Assembly: GCA_016926455.1 (NCBI GenBank)
Contig: JAFGOO010000022.1
Coordinates: 1 to 14,251, forward strand
DNA: 14,251 bases
Source: Methanosarcinaceae archaeon
GTDB lineage: Archaea > Halobacteriota > Methanosarcinia > Methanosarcinales > Methanosarcinaceae
Direction: 5' to 3'
Positions 7,614-14,187 of this stretch are shown piece by piece; positions within the stretch are counted from its first letter, which is position 1, and each line of letters starts with the position of its first letter. Below the pieces are notes generated by a model. The model had not been told where the DNA came from. It saw only the letters and a program-made list of their open reading frames with translations, and ran no database searches. A program made the translations under genes and the position numbers.

Positions 7614-7954
7614 ATGAAAAGGAAAACACCTTCTAAAAGCCTGATCAATGAAAAGGGAACTGTTGGTATTGATGTTGGAATCAAGGATTTTGCAGTTCTT
7701 TCCAGTGGCGAAAAAAAATCTAAAATTCAAAATACCTTGGAAATTCTATGCAACGCTTGACCATTTTACGTATTGATCAATTTGAACTACCGATCAAGAT
7801 ATGTAACGTGTACGGATTTCACAATAAAGACCTGACACTTGCAGATAGAAAATGGGATTGTCCTGATTGTAATACAAAACATGATGGGGATATCAATGCC
7901 TCTATTAATATCAAGAAGTTTGCTTTAGATAATCAGAACTTAATTGGTATTTGA
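7614..7954 (+). pseudogene. tnpB: Internally deleted tnpB relic (IS200/IS605 OrfB)
   Basis: Two pieces of one tnpB are joined by a deletion and frameshift. From 7614 the frame reads KSLINEKGTVGIDVGIKDFA, the RuvC-I motif with its catalytic Asp, and hits a stop at 7758-7760. In another frame, from about 7748, it reads ILRIDQFELPIKICNVYG, then HNKDLTLADRKWDCPDC and HDGDINASINIKKFAL, the region just before and through the zinc ribbon and RuvC-III. Roughly 150-200 residues of a normal TnpB are missing between them, including RuvC-II. The second zinc cysteine is Tyr (CNVYG for CNVCG) and the usual HDRDINA is HDGDINA. It cannot make an active nuclease. A well preserved right end follows at 8005-8049. 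Confidence 0.88.
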
Positions 7955-8004
7955 CACCTTCGGAAAGAAGAGATGATCCTGTTGACTTGTGAACAATGGT
8001 TCAA

Positions 8005-8049
8005 AGAATGAAGTATGAAGCCACACTATTTATAGGGTGGTAGTTCACC
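8005..8049 (+). repeat. Inverted repeat copy B: element right end / guide-RNA scaffold hairpin
   Basis: AGAATGAAGTATGAAGCCAC leads into the hairpin CCACaCTA-TTTA-TAGgGTGG (8021-8040) and the end TAGTTCACC. It follows the deleted tnpB by about 50 bases, as the 3' scaffold of TnpB guide RNA does, and is the inverted partner of 3861-3905. The bases from 8050 onward would be the guide. The loop contains TATTTATA, a possible box A for the next gene. Confidence 0.72.
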
Positions 8050-8081
8050 AGAGAACAAATCTTTATTTTAAGGGGGAGTTG

Positions 8082-9221
8082 GTGGAATTGAAAGACAGAA
8101 AGGTTATTGCATTTATTGCTACAACAATCTTTATCTTATTGGCAATCACTTCTTTGTGGGTATACTTTGTTTCAAACCGGATGAGCAATCTACCATCAGT
8201 TGATCTTCAAACAGATGAGAGGGACAATTTTTCGGGCGAGTTGCTCCTTGCCACATCTGTAGCTAAAGGACTTGATATTCCATGGTCAGTTGATTTCCTG
8301 CCGGATGGCAGTATTATTTTTACGGAAAGACCAGGCAGATTGAAACTGATTACTGCAGGAGAGGGAATGGAACCAGAAACCCTGCTGTTAATAAATGAGG
8401 TGGAACATGTTGGAGAAGGGGGGTTGCTAGGTATTGCACTGCATCCGGATTTTGATAGCAACGGTTTCGTTTATGTATATTATACCTATAGAAAGGATGG
8501 TGACCTCTCCAACAAGGTAGTCAGATTCACAAAAAAGGATAAGAGTCTGGTTGAGCCTTTAACTATCGTCGATGGTATTCCGGGTTCTTCGATTCATAAC
8601 GGTGGGAGAATAAAATTCGGACCCGATAGTCTCCTGTATATTACCACCGGGGACGCTGCCATCAACAGTCTTGCCCAGGACACGAACTCCCTTGCAGGCA
8701 AGATACTGCGCTTAAACGATGATGGGACGATTCCCGAACTCAATCCTTTTCCAGACTCACCTGTCTATTCTTATGGTCACCGAAATCCTCAGGGACTTGC
8801 GTGGGATAATAAGGGACGGCTGTTTGCTACAGAACATGGTTCCAGTGCAAGGGACGAGGTGAACATCATCGAGGCAGGGAAGAACTACGGCTGGCCGACG
8901 ATTCGTGGTGAAGAGACTGTTATTGGACTTGAAAGTCCACTAATACAAAGTGGAGATGATACGTGGGCTCCATCAGGTGTCTCCTATTTGGATGGTTCAT
9001 TATACTTTGGGGGGCTGCGGGAGCAGAGCCTCTATGAGGTTCCATTGGATGAGAAAACTATAACCATCAACCAACATTTACAGAGGAACTTTGGCAGGAT
9101 TCGAGATGTGGTGGTTGGACCGGATAGTTTCCTGTACATTCTCACGAACAACCGGGACGGCAGGGGAATCCCATCTGCAGAAGATGATCAAATTATCAGG
9201 ATTAATCCTGAAAAACTGTAA
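8082..9221 (+). CDS. Glucose/sorbosone dehydrogenase-family protein (PQQ-type beta-propeller), membrane-anchored
   Basis: A protein of about 379 residues with a short basic N-terminus, one hydrophobic segment (about residues 8-29, VIAFIATTIFILLAITSLWV), and then an extracytoplasmic six-bladed propeller typical of soluble aldose dehydrogenases (YliI/GSDH family). Motifs in order are IPWSVDFLPDGSIIFTERPG, GEGGLLGIALHPDF, IHNGGRIKFGPDSLLYITTG, YSYGHRNPQGLAWD, EVNIIEAGKNYGWP and WAPSGVSYLDGSLYFGG. Family members oxidise sugars with PQQ, but archaeal paralogues are largely uncharacterised and PQQ supply is doubtful here, so the substrate is open. The frame is open from a GTG at 8037, but that lies inside the element hairpin. 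AGGGGGAG at 8071-8078 points to GTG 8082 (or TTG 8079/8088). Confidence 0.88.
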   Translation: MELKDRKVIAFIATTIFILLAITSLWVYFVSNRMSNLPSVDLQTDERDNFSGELLLATSVAKGLDIPWSVDFLPDGSIIFTERPGRLKLITAGEGMEPETLLLINEVEHVGEGGLLGIALHPDFDSNGFVYVYYTYRKDGDLSNKVVRFTKKDKSLVEPLTIVDGIPGSSIHNGGRIKFGPDSLLYITTGDAAINSLAQDTNSLAGKILRLNDDGTIPELNPFPDSPVYSYGHRNPQGLAWDNKGRLFATEHGSSARDEVNIIEAGKNYGWPTIRGEETVIGLESPLIQSGDDTWAPSGVSYLDGSLYFGGLREQSLYEVPLDEKTITINQHLQRNFGRIRDVVVGPDSFLYILTNNRDGRGIPSAEDDQIIRINPEKL

Positions 9222-9239
9222 TAAACTGTACCATTCAAC

Positions 9240-9246
9240 AAAAAAT
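9240..9246 (-). terminator. T-tract terminator of the methylthiotransferase gene
   Basis: On the minus strand a run of six T residues starts two bases after the TAG stop, in the 26-base gap between convergent genes. Archaeal terminators are often simple T-tracts. No stem is evident. Confidence 0.35.
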
Positions 9247-9247
9247 A

Positions 9248-10549
9248 CTATTCAGCAATGCGTCCAAGGAAATAACCAGGTGTTGTATCAGTGATCTCTA
9301 CTCTATACCACTGACCAAGAGACAGTTTGCATTCGGGTATCACCACCGGCTTGTAGGAAGCAGTACGCGCCATTACCCCATTAACCTTCGCTTTTTTTGA
9401 GACAAACACTTTGCCTTGCCAGCCGACTGTATGTTTTTTGGATTCGAGTTTTACGGTCTCACAAACTCTATGAAGTTCATTGGAACGTTTCACAATAATC
9501 CTTGAGTCGATATTGCGGTATTCAAGAGCTTTCGTGTGTGGACGTGGAGTATAGCGTGAAATGTTAACCTTGTCAGGTTTGTATTTTTTGACCCATTCAA
9601 CACTTTTATTAAAATCACTTTTTTTCTCCCCGGGAAAACCCACTATGACGTCTGTGAACAGCGTAAGATCTGGAAAGGCGGTTCTTAATCTTAAAATAAT
9701 ATCATCCACATCAGACATCGAATAAAAACGGTTCATCCACTTTAAAACATCTTCTGATGCTGATTGTATCGGAAGGTGCAGCAGTTTGTAGATTTTGTCG
9801 TTCTCGAATGCCTTGATAAGGTCATCAAGGATCGGTAGAATAGAAAACGGGTTTATCATACCAACCCGTACAATGAAGTTACCCGGGATGGAGGTTACCA
9901 TTTCCAGCAGTTCCGGCAGTCTAATTCCTATGTCCATTCCGTACTGCCCGTTATCCTGTGATGTCAACCATATCTCACCACAGCCTTCTGAAACAGCGGT
10001 TCGGATGTCCTCAACGATCAAATCCGGATCAAATGAGATTAGCTGACCACGTGCTGCCCTTACAATACAGTAAGCACACCCATAATTGCATCCCTGTGAT
10101 ATCTGGCATATATGGATATTTGGATTAAAGCGAATCCTGGTGGTATTCAAAAAGCCGCTGGGTTTGGATGTGATAATCTCAAAATTCTTTTTGGTGCCAG
10201 GAATTTCTTCTCTACTATAATTTTCAATGGATTCCAGTATCTTGCCAATACTTGAGATTGAATTGACGCCAAGGATATGTGCATCAGGGTTGCTTTGCAG
10301 GATGTCGCCCAGTTGGACCTGGGGCATGCAGCCTGCAACAACCACTTCTATTCCGTCTGTTCCCAGCCTGTGAATCTCGTGCAGTATCTTCTGTTCTGTG
10401 GCGGCTTTCACTGTACAGGTATTTAGAACCACAACCTCGGCATGTTGTCTATCTACCAATTCATGTCCCATCTTCCAGATTGTTCCCATCATGGTCTCTG
10501 ATGAGGCTTGATTGGCAGAGCAGCCGTAGGTAGCAACGTGTACTTTCAT
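9248..10549 (-). CDS. tRNA t6A37 methylthiotransferase (archaeal/eukaryal e-MtaB, radical SAM)
   Basis: Adds a methylthio group to t6A at position 37 of ANN-decoding tRNAs, giving ms2t6A. The 433 residues have the three-domain MTTase layout. The UPF0004 domain carries Cys10 (ATYGCSANQ), Cys45 (LNTCTVKAA) and Cys74 (AGCMPQ) for the auxiliary [4Fe-4S] cluster. The radical SAM domain has CNYGCAYC (Cys154, 158, 161), ARGQLISFD and WLTSQDNGQYG. A C-terminal TRAM domain spans about 373-432 and ends GYFLGRIAE. SANQ after the first cysteine and the TSQDNGQYG loop fit the archaeal/Cdkal1 clade rather than MiaB. I leave the symbol empty because mtaB in methanogens usually means a methanol methyltransferase. 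No Shine-Dalgarno site precedes the ATG; a TATA box about 29 bases upstream suggests a nearly leaderless mRNA. Confidence 0.93.
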   Translation of the reverse strand: MKVHVATYGCSANQASSETMMGTIWKMGHELVDRQHAEVVVLNTCTVKAATEQKILHEIHRLGTDGIEVVVAGCMPQVQLGDILQSNPDAHILGVNSISSIGKILESIENYSREEIPGTKKNFEIITSKPSGFLNTTRIRFNPNIHICQISQGCNYGCAYCIVRAARGQLISFDPDLIVEDIRTAVSEGCGEIWLTSQDNGQYGMDIGIRLPELLEMVTSIPGNFIVRVGMINPFSILPILDDLIKAFENDKIYKLLHLPIQSASEDVLKWMNRFYSMSDVDDIILRLRTAFPDLTLFTDVIVGFPGEKKSDFNKSVEWVKKYKPDKVNISRYTPRPHTKALEYRNIDSRIIVKRSNELHRVCETVKLESKKHTVGWQGKVFVSKKAKVNGVMARTASYKPVVIPECKLSLGQWYRVEITDTTPGYFLGRIAE

Positions 10550-10573
10550 CTTGTGGGATAATATATATCAGGT

Positions 10574-10582
10574 CTTATATGT
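10574..10582 (-). promoter_or_regulatory. TATA box of the methylthiotransferase gene
   Basis: On the minus strand ACATATAAG is centred about 29 bases before the ATG. It predicts transcription starting within a few bases of the start codon, consistent with the missing ribosome site. Confidence 0.45.
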
Positions 10583-10626
10583 TTTTTGGACACACAGTGC
10601 TATTTATTCAGGCTACGTCATCAGAA

Positions 10627-11715
10627 TTATAGGTAAATGGGAGTCTTCTCTTTGTCGCAAATGTATATAGTATCCGTTAACTGTACAACACCAGAACTTC
10701 CCATTGAGATACTGTGTATCCTCGCATCCCCTCCACCAAAGAGATTTGCTTCTCTTAAAAGCTGACCCGGAGTTATGCCTGTAGCCGAAAAGATCACATC
10801 TTTTCCAGGCGCCAGCTTATTGATGTCAAGGACATCGTTCATGTTATTCTCTTTGATACCCATTGTTCTTAGCCTTGGAATCATTTCTTTCATCTCTCTG
10901 GCGATTATCTCTTTAGATTCACCGTTCGCTACTGTTGGAAGCACAAGCCTTGCTAGTATATTTCCACCCAGTATCTTAACTGCAGCTGCAGTCAGCACAG
11001 CCTCCCCTGAACCACCGGTTCCCATGACGACATGTACCCCTGAACCGCGGATGGAGGTCGCAATACCAGGCATCAGGTCGCCGTCCGTTATAAGCTTCAC
11101 CCTTGCGCCAGCTTCACGAATTTCTTTGATCTTCTGTTGGTGTCTGGTCCTGTCCAGTATCACAACTATTATTTCATCGATGCTCCTTCTAAGTGCTTTT
11201 GACACTATCTGAAGGTTGTTTGCAACTGGTGCATCGAGATCGATTTTTTCACTAGGATTATTTTTCTCATAGCGTACTACATCCGGACCCACAACAATCT
11301 TGTCCATATATATATCCGGTCCGTTAAATAGTCCACCGGGTTCGGACATGGCCATTACAGAAATTGCGCCCGGGACACCATCGGATGCTAGGTTTGTACC
11401 CTCAAGCGGGTCAACGGCAATATCCACCAAGATATCACCTTTTCCTGTGCCGAGCTCTTCGCCGATGTACAGCATGGGTGCTTCATCACGCTCTCCTTCC
11501 CCAATCTTGATTACACCTTTCATATCAAGGGAGTTTAGCATCCTGCGCATTGCCTCCACAGCAACATGGTCTGCAAACATCTTGTCCCCCCTTCCCATCT
11601 GATAGGCTGCAGCAATGGCTGCGGCTTCTGTTATGTGCACAAGCCTTGGGAGGAGTGCGCGTTCGATAGGTCCGGCACTATTCATCATCTTTTCAGCAGT
11701 TTTTGGATGGGGCAT
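10627..11715 (-). CDS. glpX: Fructose-1,6-bisphosphatase class II (GlpX)
   Basis: Hydrolyses fructose-1,6-bisphosphate to fructose-6-phosphate in gluconeogenesis; cytoplasmic, metal dependent. The 362 residues carry the GlpX metal/substrate motifs GEGERDEAP (72-80) and DIAVDPLEGTNLA (98-110), then VVMGTGGSGEAVLTAAA and LGGNILARL. Length and motif order are normal for the family. The start is set at ATG 11713-11715 because AAGGAGA (11724-11730) lies nine bases upstream and the conserved sequence starts here. An in-frame TTG at 11745 would add ten residues that include the ribosome site itself. Many archaea rely on the bifunctional FBP aldolase/phosphatase for this step, so a GlpX enzyme may be additional or act on another sugar or inositol phosphate (inference). 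Confidence 0.93.
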   Translation of the reverse strand: MPHPKTAEKMMNSAGPIERALLPRLVHITEAAAIAAAYQMGRGDKMFADHVAVEAMRRMLNSLDMKGVIKIGEGERDEAPMLYIGEELGTGKGDILVDIAVDPLEGTNLASDGVPGAISVMAMSEPGGLFNGPDIYMDKIVVGPDVVRYEKNNPSEKIDLDAPVANNLQIVSKALRRSIDEIIVVILDRTRHQQKIKEIREAGARVKLITDGDLMPGIATSIRGSGVHVVMGTGGSGEAVLTAAAVKILGGNILARLVLPTVANGESKEIIAREMKEMIPRLRTMGIKENNMNDVLDINKLAPGKDVIFSATGITPGQLLREANLFGGGDARIHSISMGSSGVVQLTDTIYICDKEKTPIYL

Positions 11716-11827
11716 TGTTTTTATCTCCTTTTTTGTATATACCAATTCATTTGGAATGTATTAATGATTTCTGTATCGGTTTCTCTATAGGACTTGTCTG
11801 GACACGGTTTCTATAGAAGTTGTATGC

Positions 11828-12337
11828 CTATTTCAACACATCAACCAGCGCCACGCGCTCAATTACAAGCTCTGGGATCTTGTCCTCTCCTACAGCTTCT
11901 ACTTCAGGTTTTGTGATATTAAAGTGTGAGAAGATCGACTCTCGCTTGAAGGGTGAATAGTCAAGCAGCGGCTTTTCATAGACAAGTTTCTTGAGTTCCT
12001 CGGTTGCTTTTGATACCGACTTCGGCTTGCCAGCAATCACGAAAGCAGCATTATTATCACCTTTATGGAGCCCAATGGACATCGCCTTGCCTATCTGGCG
12101 CTTCCCAGCAGCATATCGCATGATCTCAATACCGAGGTCATTTGCTATGTTCGTGTGCTTCTCCATTGCAAGTAGTGCCTTTTTAATGGCAAACTGGATA
12201 TGAGCCTCTCCTGCGATTTTGTCTGCATCAAGCCCCTGGATCGTCACCCTGTTTGCAAGCGCTATACCAGCTAGGATTTTTAAAAATGCAGGCAGGTTCT
12301 CAATGTATACTGAACCTGTAAGTATCTGTACTTTCAT
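11828..12337 (-). CDS. cgi121: KEOPS complex subunit Cgi121
   Basis: Cgi121/TPRKB is the KEOPS subunit that binds Bud32 and helps hold the tRNA acceptor end during t6A37 synthesis. The 169-residue product reads KVQILTGSVYIENLPAFLK, then GEAHIQFAIKKALLAMEKH, NDLGIEIMRYAAGKRQIGKA and LHKGDNNAAFVIAG, the characteristic course of the archaeal family. I choose ATG 12335-12337, preceded by CAGGTTTT. The frame extends 32 codons further upstream, but that extension (FHFSTVILIEIDCVSG) has no ribosome site and is not part of the family. A gap of 99 bases separates it from the upstream DUF2156 gene and 112 bases from glpX downstream, all on the same strand. It probably cooperates with the methylthiotransferase gene 1.3 kb away. 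Confidence 0.9.
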   Translation of the reverse strand: MKVQILTGSVYIENLPAFLKILAGIALANRVTIQGLDADKIAGEAHIQFAIKKALLAMEKHTNIANDLGIEIMRYAAGKRQIGKAMSIGLHKGDNNAAFVIAGKPKSVSKATEELKKLVYEKPLLDYSPFKRESIFSHFNITKPEVEAVGEDKIPELVIERVALVDVLK

Positions 12338-12436
12338 AAAACCTGAAACACAGTCAATTTCAATAAGAATGACGGTTGAAAAATGGAATCCATTAAGGAA
12401 ATCAAATATATTTGCTACAGTCAACCGGAACAATAT

Positions 12437-13300
12437 TCAACTGTTGGCATTGTTTTGCTTCACTGTGTAATAATTACGAAAACCGACTGGCTTCCACTTC
12501 ATTTTATATAACTTCAGAGACTCTGAATTTAGGTCATCTCCGTCATTGACCAGATTTACTCTCTCAGGTATATGTCTGTAAAAACAGTGATCTATGAACT
12601 CAGACAAACCCCTGTACCTGTAATCGGTTTTCCTGATTATGCAGATGGCTTCGTCGGGTTGCAGGAGTCCTCCTATGCTGAATCCGACCAGTTTTCCATC
12701 CACCCGGACTACAATACCAAACATATCTGGGAAGAGGCAAAGATTCTGGAACATCTGGGCAATATGCTCGTCCATTACAGCGCCATTACACTGCTTTTTG
12801 TCCTTCCAGCCATTGAAAAGGCGGTCGCATTCTTCATAGTCTTCCGAGGAATATGAAGACACAGTGTAGTTGTTGTTTTTTTGAAAATTATTGATATGGT
12901 TTCTGATCTCACTGAACTTTTTACCGCCCAGTGCGAGTTGTTCTTTTTTGTCGTAAATATAGTCCCAGCAGTCCAGTTTAAAGGTATATTGATCTGGGTC
13001 TAGCTTCTGTATGAAGGAACCAGTACAATTTAGGATAGCTCCGTCGGTGCTTCTGTTCAGCTCTTTGAGGTAGTTGAATATGTTTTCAAGTGTTCCGTTG
13101 GAATAGTTTCCTAATGGCGGAATCAGCAGGTCCCATGTGCCGTTTTCTTTTAACATGAGTACAGTTGCCCCATCGATTATGTCGATGTATACAGAATTGT
13201 TGCTCAAAAGCACGGGAAAATAATATACCCACAGTTTTTCAGGGAGTAATTGCAACATCGGCTGAATGATATCTTTTTCCTGCAATGTTAATTTTTCCAA
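12437..13300 (-). CDS. DUF2156 protein (phosphatidylglycerol lysyltransferase C-terminal domain family)
   Basis: A protein of about 287 residues related to the GNAT-like C-terminal domain of lysyl-phosphatidylglycerol synthases. It has no transmembrane flippase part, so it is a soluble stand-alone version. Recognisable stretches are KKFSEIRNHINNFQKNNNY in the first half of the fold and LFNGWKDKKQC. Towards the C-terminus are GKLVGFSIGGLL, DYRYRGLSEFIDHCFY, VNLVNDGDDLNSESLKLYKM and KPVGFRNYY. The family is generally annotated as an uncharacterised aminoacyl- or acyltransferase; the substrate is unknown. I choose the TTG at 13298-13300 because GGGGGTG lies five bases upstream; the open frame extends to 13357 without a better site. 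The start overlaps the end of the upstream GNAT frame by 62 bases, suggesting translational coupling or a lost upstream stop codon. Confidence 0.8.
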   Translation of the reverse strand: MEKLTLQEKDIIQPMLQLLPEKLWVYYFPVLLSNNSVYIDIIDGATVLMLKENGTWDLLIPPLGNYSNGTLENIFNYLKELNRSTDGAILNCTGSFIQKLDPDQYTFKLDCWDYIYDKKEQLALGGKKFSEIRNHINNFQKNNNYTVSSYSSEDYEECDRLFNGWKDKKQCNGAVMDEHIAQMFQNLCLFPDMFGIVVRVDGKLVGFSIGGLLQPDEAICIIRKTDYRYRGLSEFIDHCFYRHIPERVNLVNDGDDLNSESLKLYKMKWKPVGFRNYYTVKQNNANS

Positions 13301-13751
13301 TGCTACACCCCCAGTGTTGTAATTGCTTTTCCATGCGGTACGCGTCATCAAAACCATAGTAGTTTTTTCTAATATCTGTCACGCAATAACCAGCCCTCTT
13401 GTATAATTTAAATGCTTTACTGCCACATCTTACCTGCAAGCGGACCACTCTAATACCACACAACAGTGCATAATTTTCTGCTTTCTTAAGTAATTTCGTG
13501 CCGATACCCTTACCCCTATATTCCTCAAGGACTGCTATGGAATGAATATGAGTAGCCCGATTTCCAGTGATCAGGCAGACGTATCCTACAATCTGTCCAT
13601 CATGTATTGCTGTGAATATTGTTGTGTGGCAGTTTGCAAGTAATACTTCGAAAGATCTTGAATCAATCGGATAGTCAGTTTCTCCAAAGGACTGGTTTTC
13701 TATCTGGACCAGCCGAGATATGTCTGACTCTTTTCCTTTGCGAATCCGAAC
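13239..13751 (-). CDS. GNAT-family N-acetyltransferase, start codon missing or frameshifted
   Basis: The minus-strand frame is open from 13844 to the TGA at 13239 and encodes a full RimI-like GNAT fold. It reads VRIRKGKESDISRLVQIENQ (beta1-alpha1), FTAIHDGQIVGYVCL, then HIHSIAVLEEYRGKGIGTKL, which contains the acetyl-CoA motif R-G-K-G-I-G. LQVRCGSKAFKLYKRAGY and FDDAYRMEKQL follow. No ATG, GTG or TTG lies in frame before the core; the first is a TTG at 13463, far too late. The coordinate 13751 marks the Val of VRIRKG, where homology begins, not a proven start. An ATG-ATG in the neighbouring frame (around 13793-13798, MMTKILAPK) suggests a single-base frameshift, real or from sequencing. About 27 residues extend past the normal GNAT end into the DUF2156 gene. 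Probable Nalpha-acetyltransferase or small-molecule acetyltransferase; substrate unknown. Confidence 0.75.
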   Translation of the reverse strand, partial: VRIRKGKESDISRLVQIENQSFGETDYPIDSRSFEVLLANCHTTIFTAIHDGQIVGYVCLITGNRATHIHSIAVLEEYRGKGIGTKLLKKAENYALLCGIRVVRLQVRCGSKAFKLYKRAGYCVTDIRKNYYGFDDAYRMEKQLQHWGCSIGKINIAGKRYHSADVAITP

Positions 13752-14070
13752 TCCAAAATAATTATTTTCGTTTTTGGAGCCAAGATTTTTGTCATCATCT
13801 TCGTAACTCTGTGAATCGGTTGACCTAAACTCACCCTCACGAAATTAAATGATTAAAAAAAGTATATTCATTTAAAGGTTTTGTCGTATAATTCACCAGA
13901 TTTTGTGGAATTGTTATTTGAGTGTATTGTATCTTCAAGTAGATAAAGTTCTCGCTCATGATGCCGTTCTCTGAATTATTAATGATGATATGTGCGAGAT
14001 GATTAATTCTGTTTTCAGATTTGATTTTTTATCGCGCTGGAGTAAGAAGACTACCTTTTTTAACTTTTAA
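13752..14070. other. AT-rich region between GNAT and the right-edge tnpB
   Basis: The first 90 bases belong to the open GNAT frame without a start. On the minus strand GAGGGTGAG (13828-13836) resembles a ribosome site but has no in-frame start after it. The rest is AT-rich, with no ORF, RNA gene or clear repeat that I can support. Confidence 0.4.
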
Positions 14071-14074
14071 GCCG

Positions 14075-14108
14075 AGAAGTCCCCTTTCGTAAGATGGGGG
14101 ATGAGAGG
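14075..14108 (+). repeat. Imperfect hairpin, probable left-end structure of a tnpB element
   Basis: GAGAAGTCCCCTTTCGTAAG is followed by ATGGGGGATGAGAGG. CCC pairs with GGG around an inner CTT-TCGT-AAG stem. It lies about 80 bases before a tnpB start, where subterminal hairpins of IS200/IS605 elements occur. It could equally be the right end of a lost upstream element. Confidence 0.45.
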
Positions 14109-14187
14109 CTTAATATCCCAACACAACATTAGTATGTTTTCTATTTTATACAAAAAAATATATGTTGTTAAAACATAATGTCTACTA

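Noticed and set aside
3861..8049. CRISPR array or defence island
   Set aside because: The repeats are a single inverted pair, not regularly spaced direct repeats, and no cas or defence genes are present.
8037..8081. Longer N-terminus for the dehydrogenase from GTG 8037
   Set aside because: These codons lie within the element hairpin and before the AGGGGGAG ribosome site; the membrane segment follows the later start directly.
12338..12433. 32-residue N-terminal extension of Cgi121
   Set aside because: Not part of the family and no ribosome site; the downstream ATG fits the known N-terminus.
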